64,000 nucleotides of DNA, from NCBI GenBank assembly GCA_001595385.3, contig LVEI03000001.1:2171344-2235343 (forward strand), given 5' to 3'. Shown here in pieces: positions 1 to 8,218 of the stretch. Position 1 is the first letter of the stretch, and each line of letters begins with the position of its first letter. Origin of the DNA: Deltaproteobacteria bacterium GWC2_55_46. Lineage in GTDB: Bacteria > Desulfobacterota > GWC2-55-46. The notes beneath the pieces were generated by a model. That model saw only the letters and a list, made by a program, of their open reading frames with translations. It was not told the origin of the DNA and ran no database searches. A program made the translations under genes and the position numbers.

Positions 1-750
1 CCTGTCGTACTCTATCTCGATGGCCTGCCTTCCCTCTTCGAGCTGTCTTACGAGCATGTATATGCCCATGAGCGCGTCTATAGGCTCGAAACCCGCCACC
101 ACGCACGGAGAGCCGTACTCGCTTGCAAGGAAGCCGTATGAGCTGGCGCCTATGATGGCCGTGACGTGGCCCGGGCAGATGAAGCCGTCTATCTCTATCT
201 CGCCGCTGTCCATCAACGCCTTCATCGCCGGGGGCGTAAGCTTATGGAGAGAGAGGACCGAGAGGTTTTTTATCCCCTCTTCTTTCGCGGCGAGTATCGT
301 CGCCGCTACCGTCGGCACGGTCGTCTCGAAGCCCACGGCGAAGAGCACCACCTCGCGCTCTCTATTGGACCTGGCGATATCTATCGCCCCAAGCGGCGAA
401 TAGACGACCCTTATGTCGCTCCCGCGGGCCTTCTCTTCCTGCAGGGAAGATGCTGAGCCGGGGACCTTCATCATGTCCCCGAATGTCGCTATGATGGCGT
501 CTTTCCGGGACCTGCTGAACTCGATTACGCGGTTCACGTCGGCGGCTGATGTAACGCAGACCGGGCAGCCGGGCCCCGATATGAGCTTGATGTTTTTCGG
601 CAGGGCGTCCCTTATGCCGTATTTGGATATGGAATGGGTGTGCGTGCCGCAGATCTCCATTATGCTTACGTCTTTGCGCGAGATCTCGCGTATCTTCGTG
701 ATGAGCCCCTGCGCCTCATCCCTTTTCCTGAACTCGTCTATGTACTTCAT
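1..750 (-). CDS. hypD: [NiFe]-hydrogenase maturation protein HypD (3' end outside window)
   Basis: Reading leftward from the ATG at 750, the frame gives the first 250 residues of HypD, usually about 360-370 long; the C-terminus with the 4Fe-4S cysteines lies beyond base 1. Visible family motifs are CGTHTHSI from Cys34, GPGCPVC at 59-65 and CPGHVTAIIG near 205. HypD is the iron-sulfur scaffold that, with HypC, carries the Fe(CN)2CO group during assembly of the [NiFe] centre. The start overlaps the hypC stop by four bases (ATGA), so the two are translationally coupled. Identity is secure; only completeness is unknown. Confidence 0.95.
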   Translation of the reverse strand, partial: MKYIDEFRKRDEAQGLITKIREISRKDVSIMEICGTHTHSISKYGIRDALPKNIKLISGPGCPVCVTSAADVNRVIEFSRSRKDAIIATFGDMMKVPGSASSLQEEKARGSDIRVVYSPLGAIDIARSNREREVVLFAVGFETTVPTVAATILAAKEEGIKNLSVLSLHKLTPPAMKALMDSGEIEIDGFICPGHVTAIIGASSYGFLASEYGSPCVVAGFEPIDALMGIYMLVRQLEEGRQAIEIEYDR

Positions 751-962
751 AGCCCCGCTATCCCCCTTATGAGGCGGAGAGTTTCTTCCGCCTTCTCCTC
801 ATCTACCTTCTCGATGGCGAAGCCCGCGTGGATTATGACGTACTCTCCGGCCCTGACATCCTTCATCAGCCTGACGTTAGCCTCTTTTCTTGTGCCGGCA
901 ACATCGACCATGGCCACGTCGCCTTTTACCTCGATTATCTTACCTGGAATGCCAAGACACAT
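747..962 (-). CDS. hypC: Hydrogenase assembly chaperone HypC/HupF
   Basis: This 71-residue protein begins MCLGIPGKI, the invariant HypC start in which Cys2, exposed after removal of Met1, binds the iron of the Fe(CN)2CO unit and the hydrogenase precursor. Its length is normal for HypC (70-90 residues), and the IIHAGFAI segment near residue 45 is also typical. It lies between hypF and hypD, only five bases from hypF and overlapping hypD by four. The related chaperone HybG/HupF would look the same at this resolution. Confidence 0.95.
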   Translation of the reverse strand: MCLGIPGKIIEVKGDVAMVDVAGTRKEANVRLMKDVRAGEYVIIHAGFAIEKVDEEKAEETLRLIRGIAGL

Positions 963-967
963 TTTTA

Positions 968-3280
968 TTACCTTCCTTTTACGTTCTCCCAGGCGACAAC
1001 CGCCTGGCCGAGGGAGATGCCCCCGTCGTTCGCAGGGACCCTCTCCTGCGCATATACAGTAAACCCTTTCCCGGCAAGCCCCTCGGCGATGATAGTTGAA
1101 AGGAGCCTGTTCTGGAATACGCCTCCGCTTAAGACCGCTGTATTGATGCCGGTCTCAACGCGCAAGGCCTCGCAAGCCTTTACGGACAGATCCGCGATCG
1201 TAGAATGGAACCTGCCGGAGATAATCGATCCTGGCATGCCGTTGTTTACGTCCTCGGCCATGGCCATGATGATCGGAGCGGTCTCTATCCGCATGGGGGC
1301 GCTGCCGGCAAACTCGAAAGGATAGGGGCTTGATCCATCTCCGCCTATATCCGCGATCGCTTCGAGCTCAATGGCGGCTTCTGCCTCAAAGGTTATCTCA
1401 TCCCGTATACAAGCGATAGACGAAGCCGCGTCAAAGAGCCTGCCCATGCTCGATGTGAAGGGCGAGTTGACCCCCTTATGGACCATCGACGCGACAAGCT
1501 CTGCCCTGGGGCCTATCCTTTCCGCGAAGCCACGGAGCGCCTCCCATCCGCATGACCCGCCGTAAGAATCAACAAGATACGAGATGGCCATCCGCCACGG
1601 CTCTTTTACGGCCGTATCCCCTCCGGGGAGCCGGACGTACTTGAGGTGCGCGGCCCTCCTGAACTCGCGCCTTGAGGCTATGAGGAACTCTCCGCCCCAG
1701 ATCCTGCCGTCCGTGCCGAGGCCAGTGCCGTCAAAGGAGAGACCGATGACCTCGCTGGAAAGACCGTGCTCGGCCATCGCGCTGGCGATGTGGGCGTGGT
1801 GGTGCTGTACGGGTATTATCCTTTCAGCCGGGATCTTTTTCTCCTTCGCGTACTCAAGGGCGAACCTGGTGCTGAGATAATCCGGATGGAGGTCGTGCGC
1901 GACGACCGTTGGCTCGGCCCTGAAGGTGTTCTTGAGGTTTCTGAGCGTTTCCTGATAGAACTCAAGGGCCTGGAAGTTCTCAAGGTCGCCGATGTGCTGG
2001 CTCAAGATCGCGTTCCTGCCCCTGGTCAGGCAGAACGTGTTCTTAAGGAGCGCGCCGGCGGCGAAGACATCTTCCATCTCAGCGCCAAGGTCGATTGCGT
2101 CAGGGGCGTAGCCGCGCGCCCTTCGGAGTACCTTCTTTTTGCCGGAATCGATCCTCGCGATAGAGTCGTCGACCCTCATGTATATATCCCTGTCGTGGAA
2201 GAGGAAGTGGTCAGCGATCCCGGAAAGCCTCTTTAAGGCCTCATCGTTCGATACGACTATAGGCTCTTCCGCGAGGTTGCCGCTTGTCATGACGAGCGCC
2301 TTGAAAGAAGCCCCGGCGAAGAGAAGGTAATGGAGCGGGGTGTACGGGAGCATCACGCCGAGGCGGTTGTTCCCGGGCGCTACCGCCTCATCGAGGATGG
2401 ACGGCGTTTTCTTCCTCAAAAGGACGATAGGCCTTCTCCTGTCAGTGAGCGCGTCTTCCTCTTTATCGTCAAGCTCGCAGAACTCTCTTATTGAGGCGAC
2501 ATCCGTGGCCATAAGGGCGAAGGGCTTGTTCGAGCCGCGCCTTTCATTCTTAAGTGATCTGCGCTTCCTGTCCCTGAGCTTTCTTACCGCATCGTGGTTT
2601 TGAGCGTCGCAGGCGAGGTGAAATCCCCCAAGCCCCTTTATCGCGAGTATCTTGCCTTCTTTAAGGAGCCTCTGTGCCTCGACTATAGCCTCGAAGTCCT
2701 TTCCCGTATCAGCGTCGTGGAGCCAGGCCCTGGGGCCGCAAGCTGGACAGGCGTTTGGCTGGGCATGGAACCTCCTGTCAGCCGGGTCATGGTATTCGCC
2801 CTCGCATTCCGGGCACATCCCGAAGGGCGCCATGGTGGTCTTGGGCCTGTCGTAAGGTATGTCGAGTATGATCGAGTACCTCGGCCCGCAGTTGGTGCAG
2901 TTGATGAAAGGATAGTGAAAACGCCTGTCAGACGGGTCGAGCAACTCACGGAGGCAGTCGTGGCATATAGCCACGTCAGGGGATACGAGGACGAACTTCC
3001 CGTCAACGGGCCTGCTCTCGCGTATGGTGAAGGAGCTGTAGCCGCCGCTCTGCTCGACCTGCTCTACTGTGATGGCCTCTATCCTCGAAAGCGGCGGCGG
3101 AGAAGCCCTCAGCTCGTCTATGAAAGAATCGACAGAGTCGCCCTGGACCTCTATTACGACCCCTTCTGAATCGTTCAGGCAGTAGCCGGTGAGGTTATGC
3201 CTCGCCGCGAGGTTGTAGACATAGGGGCGAAATCCCACTCCCTGCACTATGCCCGATATATGTATCCTTGCGCTATCCAT
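968..3280 (-). CDS. hypF: Carbamoyltransferase HypF
   Basis: HypF makes the thiocarbamate precursor of the cyanide ligands from carbamoyl phosphate, delivering it to HypE. The 770-residue product has all expected parts in order: an N-terminal acylphosphatase domain (GVGFRPYVY), two zinc-finger pairs (CHDC/CTNCG and CPEC/CPACG, about residues 105-185), a YrdC-like domain, and a Kae1-like carbamoyltransferase domain with HHHAHIA, FDGTGLG and GGVFQNRLL. The frame is open to 3313, but I chose the ATG at 3280 (MDSARIHISG) because the acylphosphatase fold starts there. That start overlaps the end of hypB by eight bases. Confidence 0.95.
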   Translation of the reverse strand: MDSARIHISGIVQGVGFRPYVYNLAARHNLTGYCLNDSEGVVIEVQGDSVDSFIDELRASPPPLSRIEAITVEQVEQSGGYSSFTIRESRPVDGKFVLVSPDVAICHDCLRELLDPSDRRFHYPFINCTNCGPRYSIILDIPYDRPKTTMAPFGMCPECEGEYHDPADRRFHAQPNACPACGPRAWLHDADTGKDFEAIVEAQRLLKEGKILAIKGLGGFHLACDAQNHDAVRKLRDRKRRSLKNERRGSNKPFALMATDVASIREFCELDDKEEDALTDRRRPIVLLRKKTPSILDEAVAPGNNRLGVMLPYTPLHYLLFAGASFKALVMTSGNLAEEPIVVSNDEALKRLSGIADHFLFHDRDIYMRVDDSIARIDSGKKKVLRRARGYAPDAIDLGAEMEDVFAAGALLKNTFCLTRGRNAILSQHIGDLENFQALEFYQETLRNLKNTFRAEPTVVAHDLHPDYLSTRFALEYAKEKKIPAERIIPVQHHHAHIASAMAEHGLSSEVIGLSFDGTGLGTDGRIWGGEFLIASRREFRRAAHLKYVRLPGGDTAVKEPWRMAISYLVDSYGGSCGWEALRGFAERIGPRAELVASMVHKGVNSPFTSSMGRLFDAASSIACIRDEITFEAEAAIELEAIADIGGDGSSPYPFEFAGSAPMRIETAPIIMAMAEDVNNGMPGSIISGRFHSTIADLSVKACEALRVETGINTAVLSGGVFQNRLLSTIIAEGLAGKGFTVYAQERVPANDGGISLGQAVVAWENVKGR

Positions 3281-3944
3281 CTTGCTTCCCGTTTTCCCTG
3301 ACAAGCCCGGCAAGGTATCCGGCCCATGCGCTCACCCCGGCGCCGGTCCTGCACGAGGTCTCGAATATCTTTAGATACGGGTTGACCTTTAACGCGTTCT
3401 CCCGTGCCCTGTCGATATCGAAGTCTGTATGGGGGGCGAGGTCTGTCTTGTTTATTATGAGGGCCTCGGATGCGCTGAAGATGGCAGGGTATTTAAGGGG
3501 CTTGTCATCCCCTTCCGTGGTCGACATGACCGTGACCATCATATCCTCGCCCAGGTCGTACTCCGCAGGGCAGACCATGTTGCCGACGTTCTCTATTACA
3601 AGGAGGTCTATTGGACGCTCGAAGACCCACGGCAGGGCGTGGCTTATCTGGTGGGCGTCGAGGTGGCAGGCCCTGCCGGTGGTTATCTGCAAGGCGGGGA
3701 TCCCGTGCCGCTCTATCCTCCTGGAATCGAAGTCCCCTTCGAGGTCGCCTTCGACTACCGCGAACCTTACGCCAAGCGATCCAAGCTCAGCGGCCATCCG
3801 CTCGATAAGAGAGGTCTTGCCGGCGCCCGGCGCGCTTACGATATTTATCGTGTAGATATTATTCCGAGCGAGCGCCTTTCTGTTCTCTGCCGCTATCTCG
3901 TCGTTCTTCGCGAGTATCTTTTCTTCTATGAGTATCTCGTGCAT
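3273..3944 (-). CDS. hypB: Hydrogenase nickel-insertion GTPase HypB
   Basis: HypB is the SIMIBI-class GTPase that works with HypA in nickel delivery. In the 223 residues I see the P-loop APGAGKTS at 38-45, the metal-binding RACHLDA segment, the VIENVGNMVCPAEYDLGE stretch and the NKTD guanine motif. The N-terminus lacks the histidine-rich or CxxCGC nickel-storage stretch found in some HypB proteins, so it is probably not a nickel reservoir. The ATG directly abuts the hypA stop, and the 3' end overlaps hypF. Confidence 0.96.
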   Translation of the reverse strand: MHEILIEEKILAKNDEIAAENRKALARNNIYTINIVSAPGAGKTSLIERMAAELGSLGVRFAVVEGDLEGDFDSRRIERHGIPALQITTGRACHLDAHQISHALPWVFERPIDLLVIENVGNMVCPAEYDLGEDMMVTVMSTTEGDDKPLKYPAIFSASEALIINKTDLAPHTDFDIDRARENALKVNPYLKIFETSCRTGAGVSAWAGYLAGLVRENGKQDG

Positions 3945-4286
3945 CTAAGCGCCTTCCATCGATATTATGTCAAGCTCTGTCCCGCCGACCCTGTCAATGG
4001 ACGTACTGCCGCACCCGGGGCAGGTGTTATCGAACGAGGTTATCCTGAACCTGGAGGCGCACCCGCGGCAGAGGCCTGTAAGAGGCACCTCCTCTATTTC
4101 AAGCGCCGCGCCTTCAAACGGGGTTCCCTTTATAGAGATCTCGAAGCAGAACCTCAATGCCTCAGGCTCCACGGCCGTGAGCTCTCCTATCCTCAGGCGC
4201 ACCTTGTAAAGGCGCGCGAGGGCGGCCCTGTCCATCTCTCGCTTTACCGCCTCGAGGACGCTCTTTGTTATTGACATCTCGTGCAT
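3945..4286 (-). CDS. hypA: Hydrogenase nickel-incorporation protein HypA
   Basis: The 113-residue protein starts MHEMSIT, whose His2 is the nickel ligand of HypA, and carries the structural zinc site as two pairs, Cys73/Cys76 and Cys89/Cys92. Length and layout are those of typical HypA. It partners HypB to deliver nickel to the hydrogenase large subunit. It sits two bases after the maturation protease gene and abuts hypB, so all three are almost certainly co-transcribed. An HybF-type paralogue would be indistinguishable. Confidence 0.96.
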   Translation of the reverse strand: MHEMSITKSVLEAVKREMDRAALARLYKVRLRIGELTAVEPEALRFCFEISIKGTPFEGAALEIEEVPLTGLCRGCASRFRITSFDNTCPGCGSTSIDRVGGTELDIISMEGA

Positions 4287-4288
4287 GG

Positions 4289-4789
4289 TTATTCCCTGGC
4301 CGATACCTTGAACCCGCTGGTCTCCAGCTCTTTTCTTATGGCCTCTGCCACAAGCGGCAGGGCTTTTTTTATTACAGGGGTAAGCTCAAGGCCCGCAGAG
4401 ATATCCTTCGGGATGACCCCGATTATTACAAGTTCAGGGCTCAAGCCCTGGAACCTGGCTATCTCTATCAGGTCTCTTAGGCCGATCTGGTGGGCGGTAG
4501 AGGATTTGAGGGAGGGCCACTTCCGGACCTCTTCCCATGGTATGCGGAAGAGCTTTCCAGGCTCTCCATTTGCTGCGACCGCGTCAACGATGATGAGATG
4601 AGAAAAGTCCTTTATATACGAGAGGAGCCCCAGCCCGGAGGTGCCGCCGTCAAGGCATGTCACTTCCTTGCCGAAGCTGTATCGCTCAGCAAAGTACTCT
4701 ATCGCCCTTACCCCGAGCCCCTCGTCCTTGAGGAGCACATTACCGATCCCGAGCACGAGGGCCTTCTTCCGCTTCCGCTTTGCCATCAT
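4289..4789 (-). CDS. Hydrogenase maturation endopeptidase (HyaD/HybD family)
   Basis: This 166-residue protease removes the C-terminal tail of a [NiFe]-hydrogenase large subunit after nickel insertion. The nickel-sensing residues of the family are present: Glu23 in DEGLG, Asp69 in HLIIVDA and His100 in TAHQIGL, after the N-terminal GIGN. The frame extends to a TTG at 4795, but two ATG codons at 4789 and 4786 are better starts; I saw no clear ribosome-binding site. It is the first gene of the maturation operon. Its substrate hydrogenase is not in this window, so the specific family symbol is left open. Confidence 0.93.
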   Translation of the reverse strand: MMAKRKRKKALVLGIGNVLLKDEGLGVRAIEYFAERYSFGKEVTCLDGGTSGLGLLSYIKDFSHLIIVDAVAANGEPGKLFRIPWEEVRKWPSLKSSTAHQIGLRDLIEIARFQGLSPELVIIGVIPKDISAGLELTPVIKKALPLVAEAIRKELETSGFKVSARE

Positions 4790-4914
4790 CAACAAGGGGT
4801 ATGAGGCCGTATGATTATTATAATTTATTTTAACAGAAAAAGGCTTTCAATCCAAACAATAAAGTCTTGTAAATACAAGGAATTGAGGATTATAATAGCC
4901 CTGCCCCGCGCCTC

Positions 4915-5022
4915 TCAGGACATGAGATAGACAGTGATGAGCCCGATGATGACGATGAGGTTTGTGGCCGCGCCGAGAAAGATGACGAGGTCCGTAAGGC
5001 CGGCAATTTTAAATTTGACCAT
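4915..5022 (-). CDS. Small single-span membrane peptide (35 aa)
   Basis: An ATG at 5022 opens a 35-codon frame ending in TGA at 4915. After a short basic start (MVKFKIAG) the peptide is almost entirely hydrophobic, ending LITVYLMS, as expected for one transmembrane helix. An AGGA lies close upstream of the ATG. It is divergent from the oxidase operon and sits in the gap next to the hydrogenase protease. I do not recognise it. It could be a small accessory subunit or a chance open frame, since short hydrophobic frames arise easily. Confidence 0.4.
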   Translation of the reverse strand: MVKFKIAGLTDLVIFLGAATNLIVIIGLITVYLMS

Positions 5023-5066
5023 GTCCTAAGATTAATAGATGCGTATCCTTTTGTCAAACAGGTAAG

Positions 5067-5180
5067 ATGAAGAGCGTTTTCATATTCATAGTATCCTCCA
5101 TAGGCTTCCTGGCCTTCTTTCTTGTCATGGACGCGCTCCTTCTGAACGCTCAGGGGCTGAGCTTCATATTCAGGGGCTGA
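5067..5180 (+). CDS. Small membrane peptide upstream of the CydA-like oxidase (37 aa)
   Basis: The ATG at 5067 follows AGGTAAG and gives a 37-residue peptide beginning MKSVFIFIVSSIGFLAFF, one predicted transmembrane helix with a short polar tail. It ends ten bases before the CydA-like gene in the same direction. CydX, the small subunit of E. coli cytochrome bd, is also 37 residues but follows cydB. The position and size suggest a CydX-like stabilising subunit; I see no sequence similarity that would prove it. Confidence 0.5.
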   Translation: MKSVFIFIVSSIGFLAFFLVMDALLLNAQGLSFIFRG

Positions 5181-5190
5181 GGGGGGCTGG

Positions 5191-6966
5191 ATGGCCTATT
5201 CAAGGAGATCGCTGATAAAGCTCCTATCCCCCTGCCTTACGCTCATCGCGTTGGTCCTTGTCGCGTACTCGATCGTAAACTTCCAGTCCTATTTTTCCTG
5301 GGGCCCGGAGTCCATATCCGGCGCGCCTGTCCTGGGGCAGGGCGACTACCCGTTGGTCTCCCACGTGAACGGCAGGCTCGCCGTGTGGATGGCCGCGCAG
5401 ATGCACCTGTGGTTCGCGGCCTTTGTGCTGGCCGTGCCGATATTCGTCCTCATGCTCGAGGTCATAGGCGTTGTCAAGAAAGAGAAGAGATACGACCGTG
5501 TGGCCTATGAGTTCCTGAGGGTCAGCATCACCGCCTTCTCACTTACGGCGATAACAGGCGGTCTCCTCTTGCTTACGCTCCTCGTATTCTACCCGGACCT
5601 CATGAAGTACCTGTTGTCGATATTCGGCCCGACGACGCTCCTGTACGCGCTCTTCTTTTTCTTCGAGTCCGCGTCCCTCTATACATATTACTACGGCTGG
5701 AAGCGTATGAGCGAAGGCTGGCTCAAGTGGGCGCACATCGGGGTAGGGCTCGCGCTCAACTCCGCCGGGACAGCCCTCATGTTCGTAGCCAACGCCTGGG
5801 TGACCTTCATGATGACGCCGGATGGGGTCGATGCGGCAGGCGTGTTCAGAGGGGACCTCTGGGCGGCGGTAACGAACCACCTGTGGAGCCCTATGAACCT
5901 CCACAGGTTCATAGCCAATATCGCCTACGGCGGGTCGATAGTAGGCGCGTACGCCGCCTACAGGTTCCTCGGCGCCGCCACAGATGATGAGAAGGCGCAC
6001 TATGACTGGATGGGCTACACCGCGAGCCTCATAGCCATAGGCGCTCTCCTGCCTCTGCCTTTCGCTGGCTATTGGCTAACCGCCGAAATATACGCCTTCA
6101 GCCAGCAGATGGGCATCACCCTCATGGGAGGTGTATTCGCATGGCTTTTCATCGTACAGGCGGTCTTGATAGGCGCGCTCTTCCTCGCCGCCAATTATTA
6201 TCTCTGGTGCGGCTTCGGCAGGAGCCCTGCTGGCGAAAGATACCTGCGGTACGTTAAGTACATAGCCTTCGTGATAGCCGCCTCTTTCCTTGTATGGTTC
6301 ACACCGCATACCCTGATACTTACCCCTCAAGAGGCGAGGGCCCTTGGCACTCAGTACCATCCATACCTTGGCCCCCTCGGGCTCATGCCGGCCAAGAACA
6401 CGGCCGTAAACATCATGCTCCTTTTTACATTCCTGTCCTTCATCCTCTACAGGAGGGCGCAGAGGACCCCGACGGTGGCGTGGGCCGGGTACGGGAAAGC
6501 GCTCCAGGCAGGGCTTTTCACCGCGGCTATCGTCAATATCGTCTTCCTCGGGGTCTATTACGGCTACTTCACCAACAGCCTCTACAAGGTGGCTTCATCG
6601 GTCCCGCAGGTAGCCACTACCATATTCGTCATCATAGCCTGCCTCGTGATAGAAGGGCTCATGCACAGGGGCGCTACAAAACATGATTTCACCTGGGGGC
6701 GCATGCCCGGGAGGAGCCAGTACGCGCTCATCCTCATAGCCGTCTCCTTCACATGGCTTATGGGGCTCATGGGTTTTGTCCGCTCGGCCATCAGGCAGCA
6801 GTGGCATGTCTACTCTGTCATGAAGGACGCCTCACCCGACGCCTTTACGCCTTCCATCGCCTACGCCGCAAAGGTGGTATCAGTCGGGACTATCATATTC
6901 CTCTCCATAGTCGTCTTTATCTTCTGGCTCGGCGGCCTCGGGGCGAAAGCGGAGGCCGATGAATAA
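5191..6966 (+). CDS. Cytochrome bd-like terminal oxidase subunit I (CydA family)
   Basis: A 591-residue membrane protein with many hydrophobic segments. CydA-type landmarks can be read in order: His72 in QMHLWFAAFVL (the first-helix haem ligand position), FFFFESASLYTYYYGW around Glu160 (matching the CydA FLEST-GLFFFGW helix), MFVANAWVTFM near 200, His238 in NLHRFIANIAYGG, and a distal RSAIRQQW near CydA GRQPW. It is longer than classical CydA (about 450-520), and no cydB follows; three cytochrome c genes do. CydA-like proteins beside c-type cytochromes are known from nitrite-oxidising Nitrospira. The electron donor, quinol or cytochrome c, is uncertain. Confidence 0.85.
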   Translation: MAYSRRSLIKLLSPCLTLIALVLVAYSIVNFQSYFSWGPESISGAPVLGQGDYPLVSHVNGRLAVWMAAQMHLWFAAFVLAVPIFVLMLEVIGVVKKEKRYDRVAYEFLRVSITAFSLTAITGGLLLLTLLVFYPDLMKYLLSIFGPTTLLYALFFFFESASLYTYYYGWKRMSEGWLKWAHIGVGLALNSAGTALMFVANAWVTFMMTPDGVDAAGVFRGDLWAAVTNHLWSPMNLHRFIANIAYGGSIVGAYAAYRFLGAATDDEKAHYDWMGYTASLIAIGALLPLPFAGYWLTAEIYAFSQQMGITLMGGVFAWLFIVQAVLIGALFLAANYYLWCGFGRSPAGERYLRYVKYIAFVIAASFLVWFTPHTLILTPQEARALGTQYHPYLGPLGLMPAKNTAVNIMLLFTFLSFILYRRAQRTPTVAWAGYGKALQAGLFTAAIVNIVFLGVYYGYFTNSLYKVASSVPQVATTIFVIIACLVIEGLMHRGATKHDFTWGRMPGRSQYALILIAVSFTWLMGLMGFVRSAIRQQWHVYSVMKDASPDAFTPSIAYAAKVVSVGTIIFLSIVVFIFWLGGLGAKAEADE

Positions 6967-7474
6967 CCTCATCAAGGCCGCCCTCTTTAGCCTTCTCATA
7001 ATCGGCCTCTATACATTCTATTCGGCTGTCGTCATCCCGCCGATCGCGACGGAGGAGCAACCGTTGGAGGGGCTGGCTGGCGAAAGCATCAAGACCGTCG
7101 ACGACCTCGTAGCCCTCGGCGAGGCCGTTTATAACGGCAAGGGGGCGTGCGCCCTCTGCCACAACCCGCAGGGAGGCAGGGCCCCAATGCTTGAGAACTC
7201 AGCCCATTTGGCCGGTGAGAGGATAAAGGCCCCTGGGTACAGAGGCAAGGCGACGGATGCCGAGGGCTATCTCTACGAATCTCTCGTTGAGCCCTCTGCC
7301 TATGTCGTGCCAGGCTTCGGGACGAGCGGAAGCGGGGACATGGCAAGCCCGATGCCGGACGTAAGGAGCAGGTCAATCGGACTCGACGAGACCGAGATAA
7401 AGGCGGTCATCGCCTATCTGCAGAGCGTTTCAGGCGTTGATATAACCGTCAAGGTAGAGGGGGCGGGGGAATGA
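6959..7474 (+). CDS. Membrane-anchored monohaem cytochrome c
   Basis: The 171-residue product has one N-terminal transmembrane segment (about residues 5-27) that holds a periplasmic domain with a single haem c site, CALCH at 64-68. A methionine in SPMPDV near residue 130 is the likely sixth ligand. The gene overlaps the end of the CydA-like gene by eight bases and the next gene by four, so it is translationally coupled to both. It probably passes electrons to, or is a subunit of, the bd-like oxidase. No closer subfamily is apparent. Confidence 0.9.
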   Translation: MNNLIKAALFSLLIIGLYTFYSAVVIPPIATEEQPLEGLAGESIKTVDDLVALGEAVYNGKGACALCHNPQGGRAPMLENSAHLAGERIKAPGYRGKATDAEGYLYESLVEPSAYVVPGFGTSGSGDMASPMPDVRSRSIGLDETEIKAVIAYLQSVSGVDITVKVEGAGE

Positions 7475-8217
7475 AGCTACTTAACTACATCCTCATAAAC
7501 CTCTGCTTCTACGCCATCCTCAAGGCGCCTGGGCTTCTCATGGGCAAGCCCATACCTGGAAGCGTCATCTCGATGTACATGTTCTTTATCGTCATCACCG
7601 TCCTCCTTGTGATGACGGTAACCGACAGGGGCGTTGAGGCGCTTTTCGCGCCATTGAGGGCGCTTGTAGAAGACCCGTCAAAGGCGATCTTAAGGAATAT
7701 CGTTTTCATAATACTCCCTGTCGCAGCCGGCTACATCGCTTATACCCAGTCCGGCAAGGCCTCTGTGCCGCCTGTAGAGCTGAGGAGCGCGCACCCGGCC
7801 CCTCCTGCCGTCTTCAAGGCCTATGGCAAGGAGTTCGACCTCTCCACGCTTGAGAACCCATACAGGAAGATGGAGAAGGCGGACCCTGCGGCCTTCAAGG
7901 ACCTCATAGAAGACGGCGGTGAGGTCTATTTCAAGAACTGCGTTTTCTGCCACGGCGCGAAGCTCGACGGCAGGGGCCATTACGCCCACGCGCTCGACCC
8001 GCTGCCCATGCCGTTCACAGGCGGCGACACGATAGCGCAGCTCCAGGAATCGTACGTCTTCTGGAGGGTGGTGAAGGGCGGCCCCGGGCTCCCGAGGGAA
8101 GGCGGCCCGTCAATATCGTCCATGCCGTCATGGGAGGGCTCTCTTTCGGAAGATGAGGTCTGGAAGGTGATACTCTTCCTTTACGACTATACCGGGAACA
8201 GGCCGAGGATCTGGTGA
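7471..8217 (+). CDS. Membrane cytochrome c with a multi-helix anchor
   Basis: This 248-residue protein has hydrophobic segments near residues 5-20, 33-50 and 76-92, then a soluble domain with one haem c site, CVFCH at 157-161. A methionine in SSMPSW near residue 215 is the likely axial ligand. The ending WKVILFLYDYTG resembles the C-terminal helix of class I cytochromes c. It is coupled to the preceding cytochrome gene by a four-base overlap, and the next gene follows its stop by one base. Its role is inferred from the operon: electron transfer within the CydA-like complex. Confidence 0.9.
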   Translation: MKLLNYILINLCFYAILKAPGLLMGKPIPGSVISMYMFFIVITVLLVMTVTDRGVEALFAPLRALVEDPSKAILRNIVFIILPVAAGYIAYTQSGKASVPPVELRSAHPAPPAVFKAYGKEFDLSTLENPYRKMEKADPAAFKDLIEDGGEVYFKNCVFCHGAKLDGRGHYAHALDPLPMPFTGGDTIAQLQESYVFWRVVKGGPGLPREGGPSISSMPSWEGSLSEDEVWKVILFLYDYTGNRPRIW

Positions 8218-8218
8218 T

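Noticed and set aside
4801..4914. AT-rich stretch with TATAAT on the minus strand as promoter for the hydrogenase maturation operon
   Set aside because: TATAAT occurs at 4817-4822 on the minus strand, but no -35 box lies at the right spacing, so I do not annotate it; an alternative sigma factor could be used.
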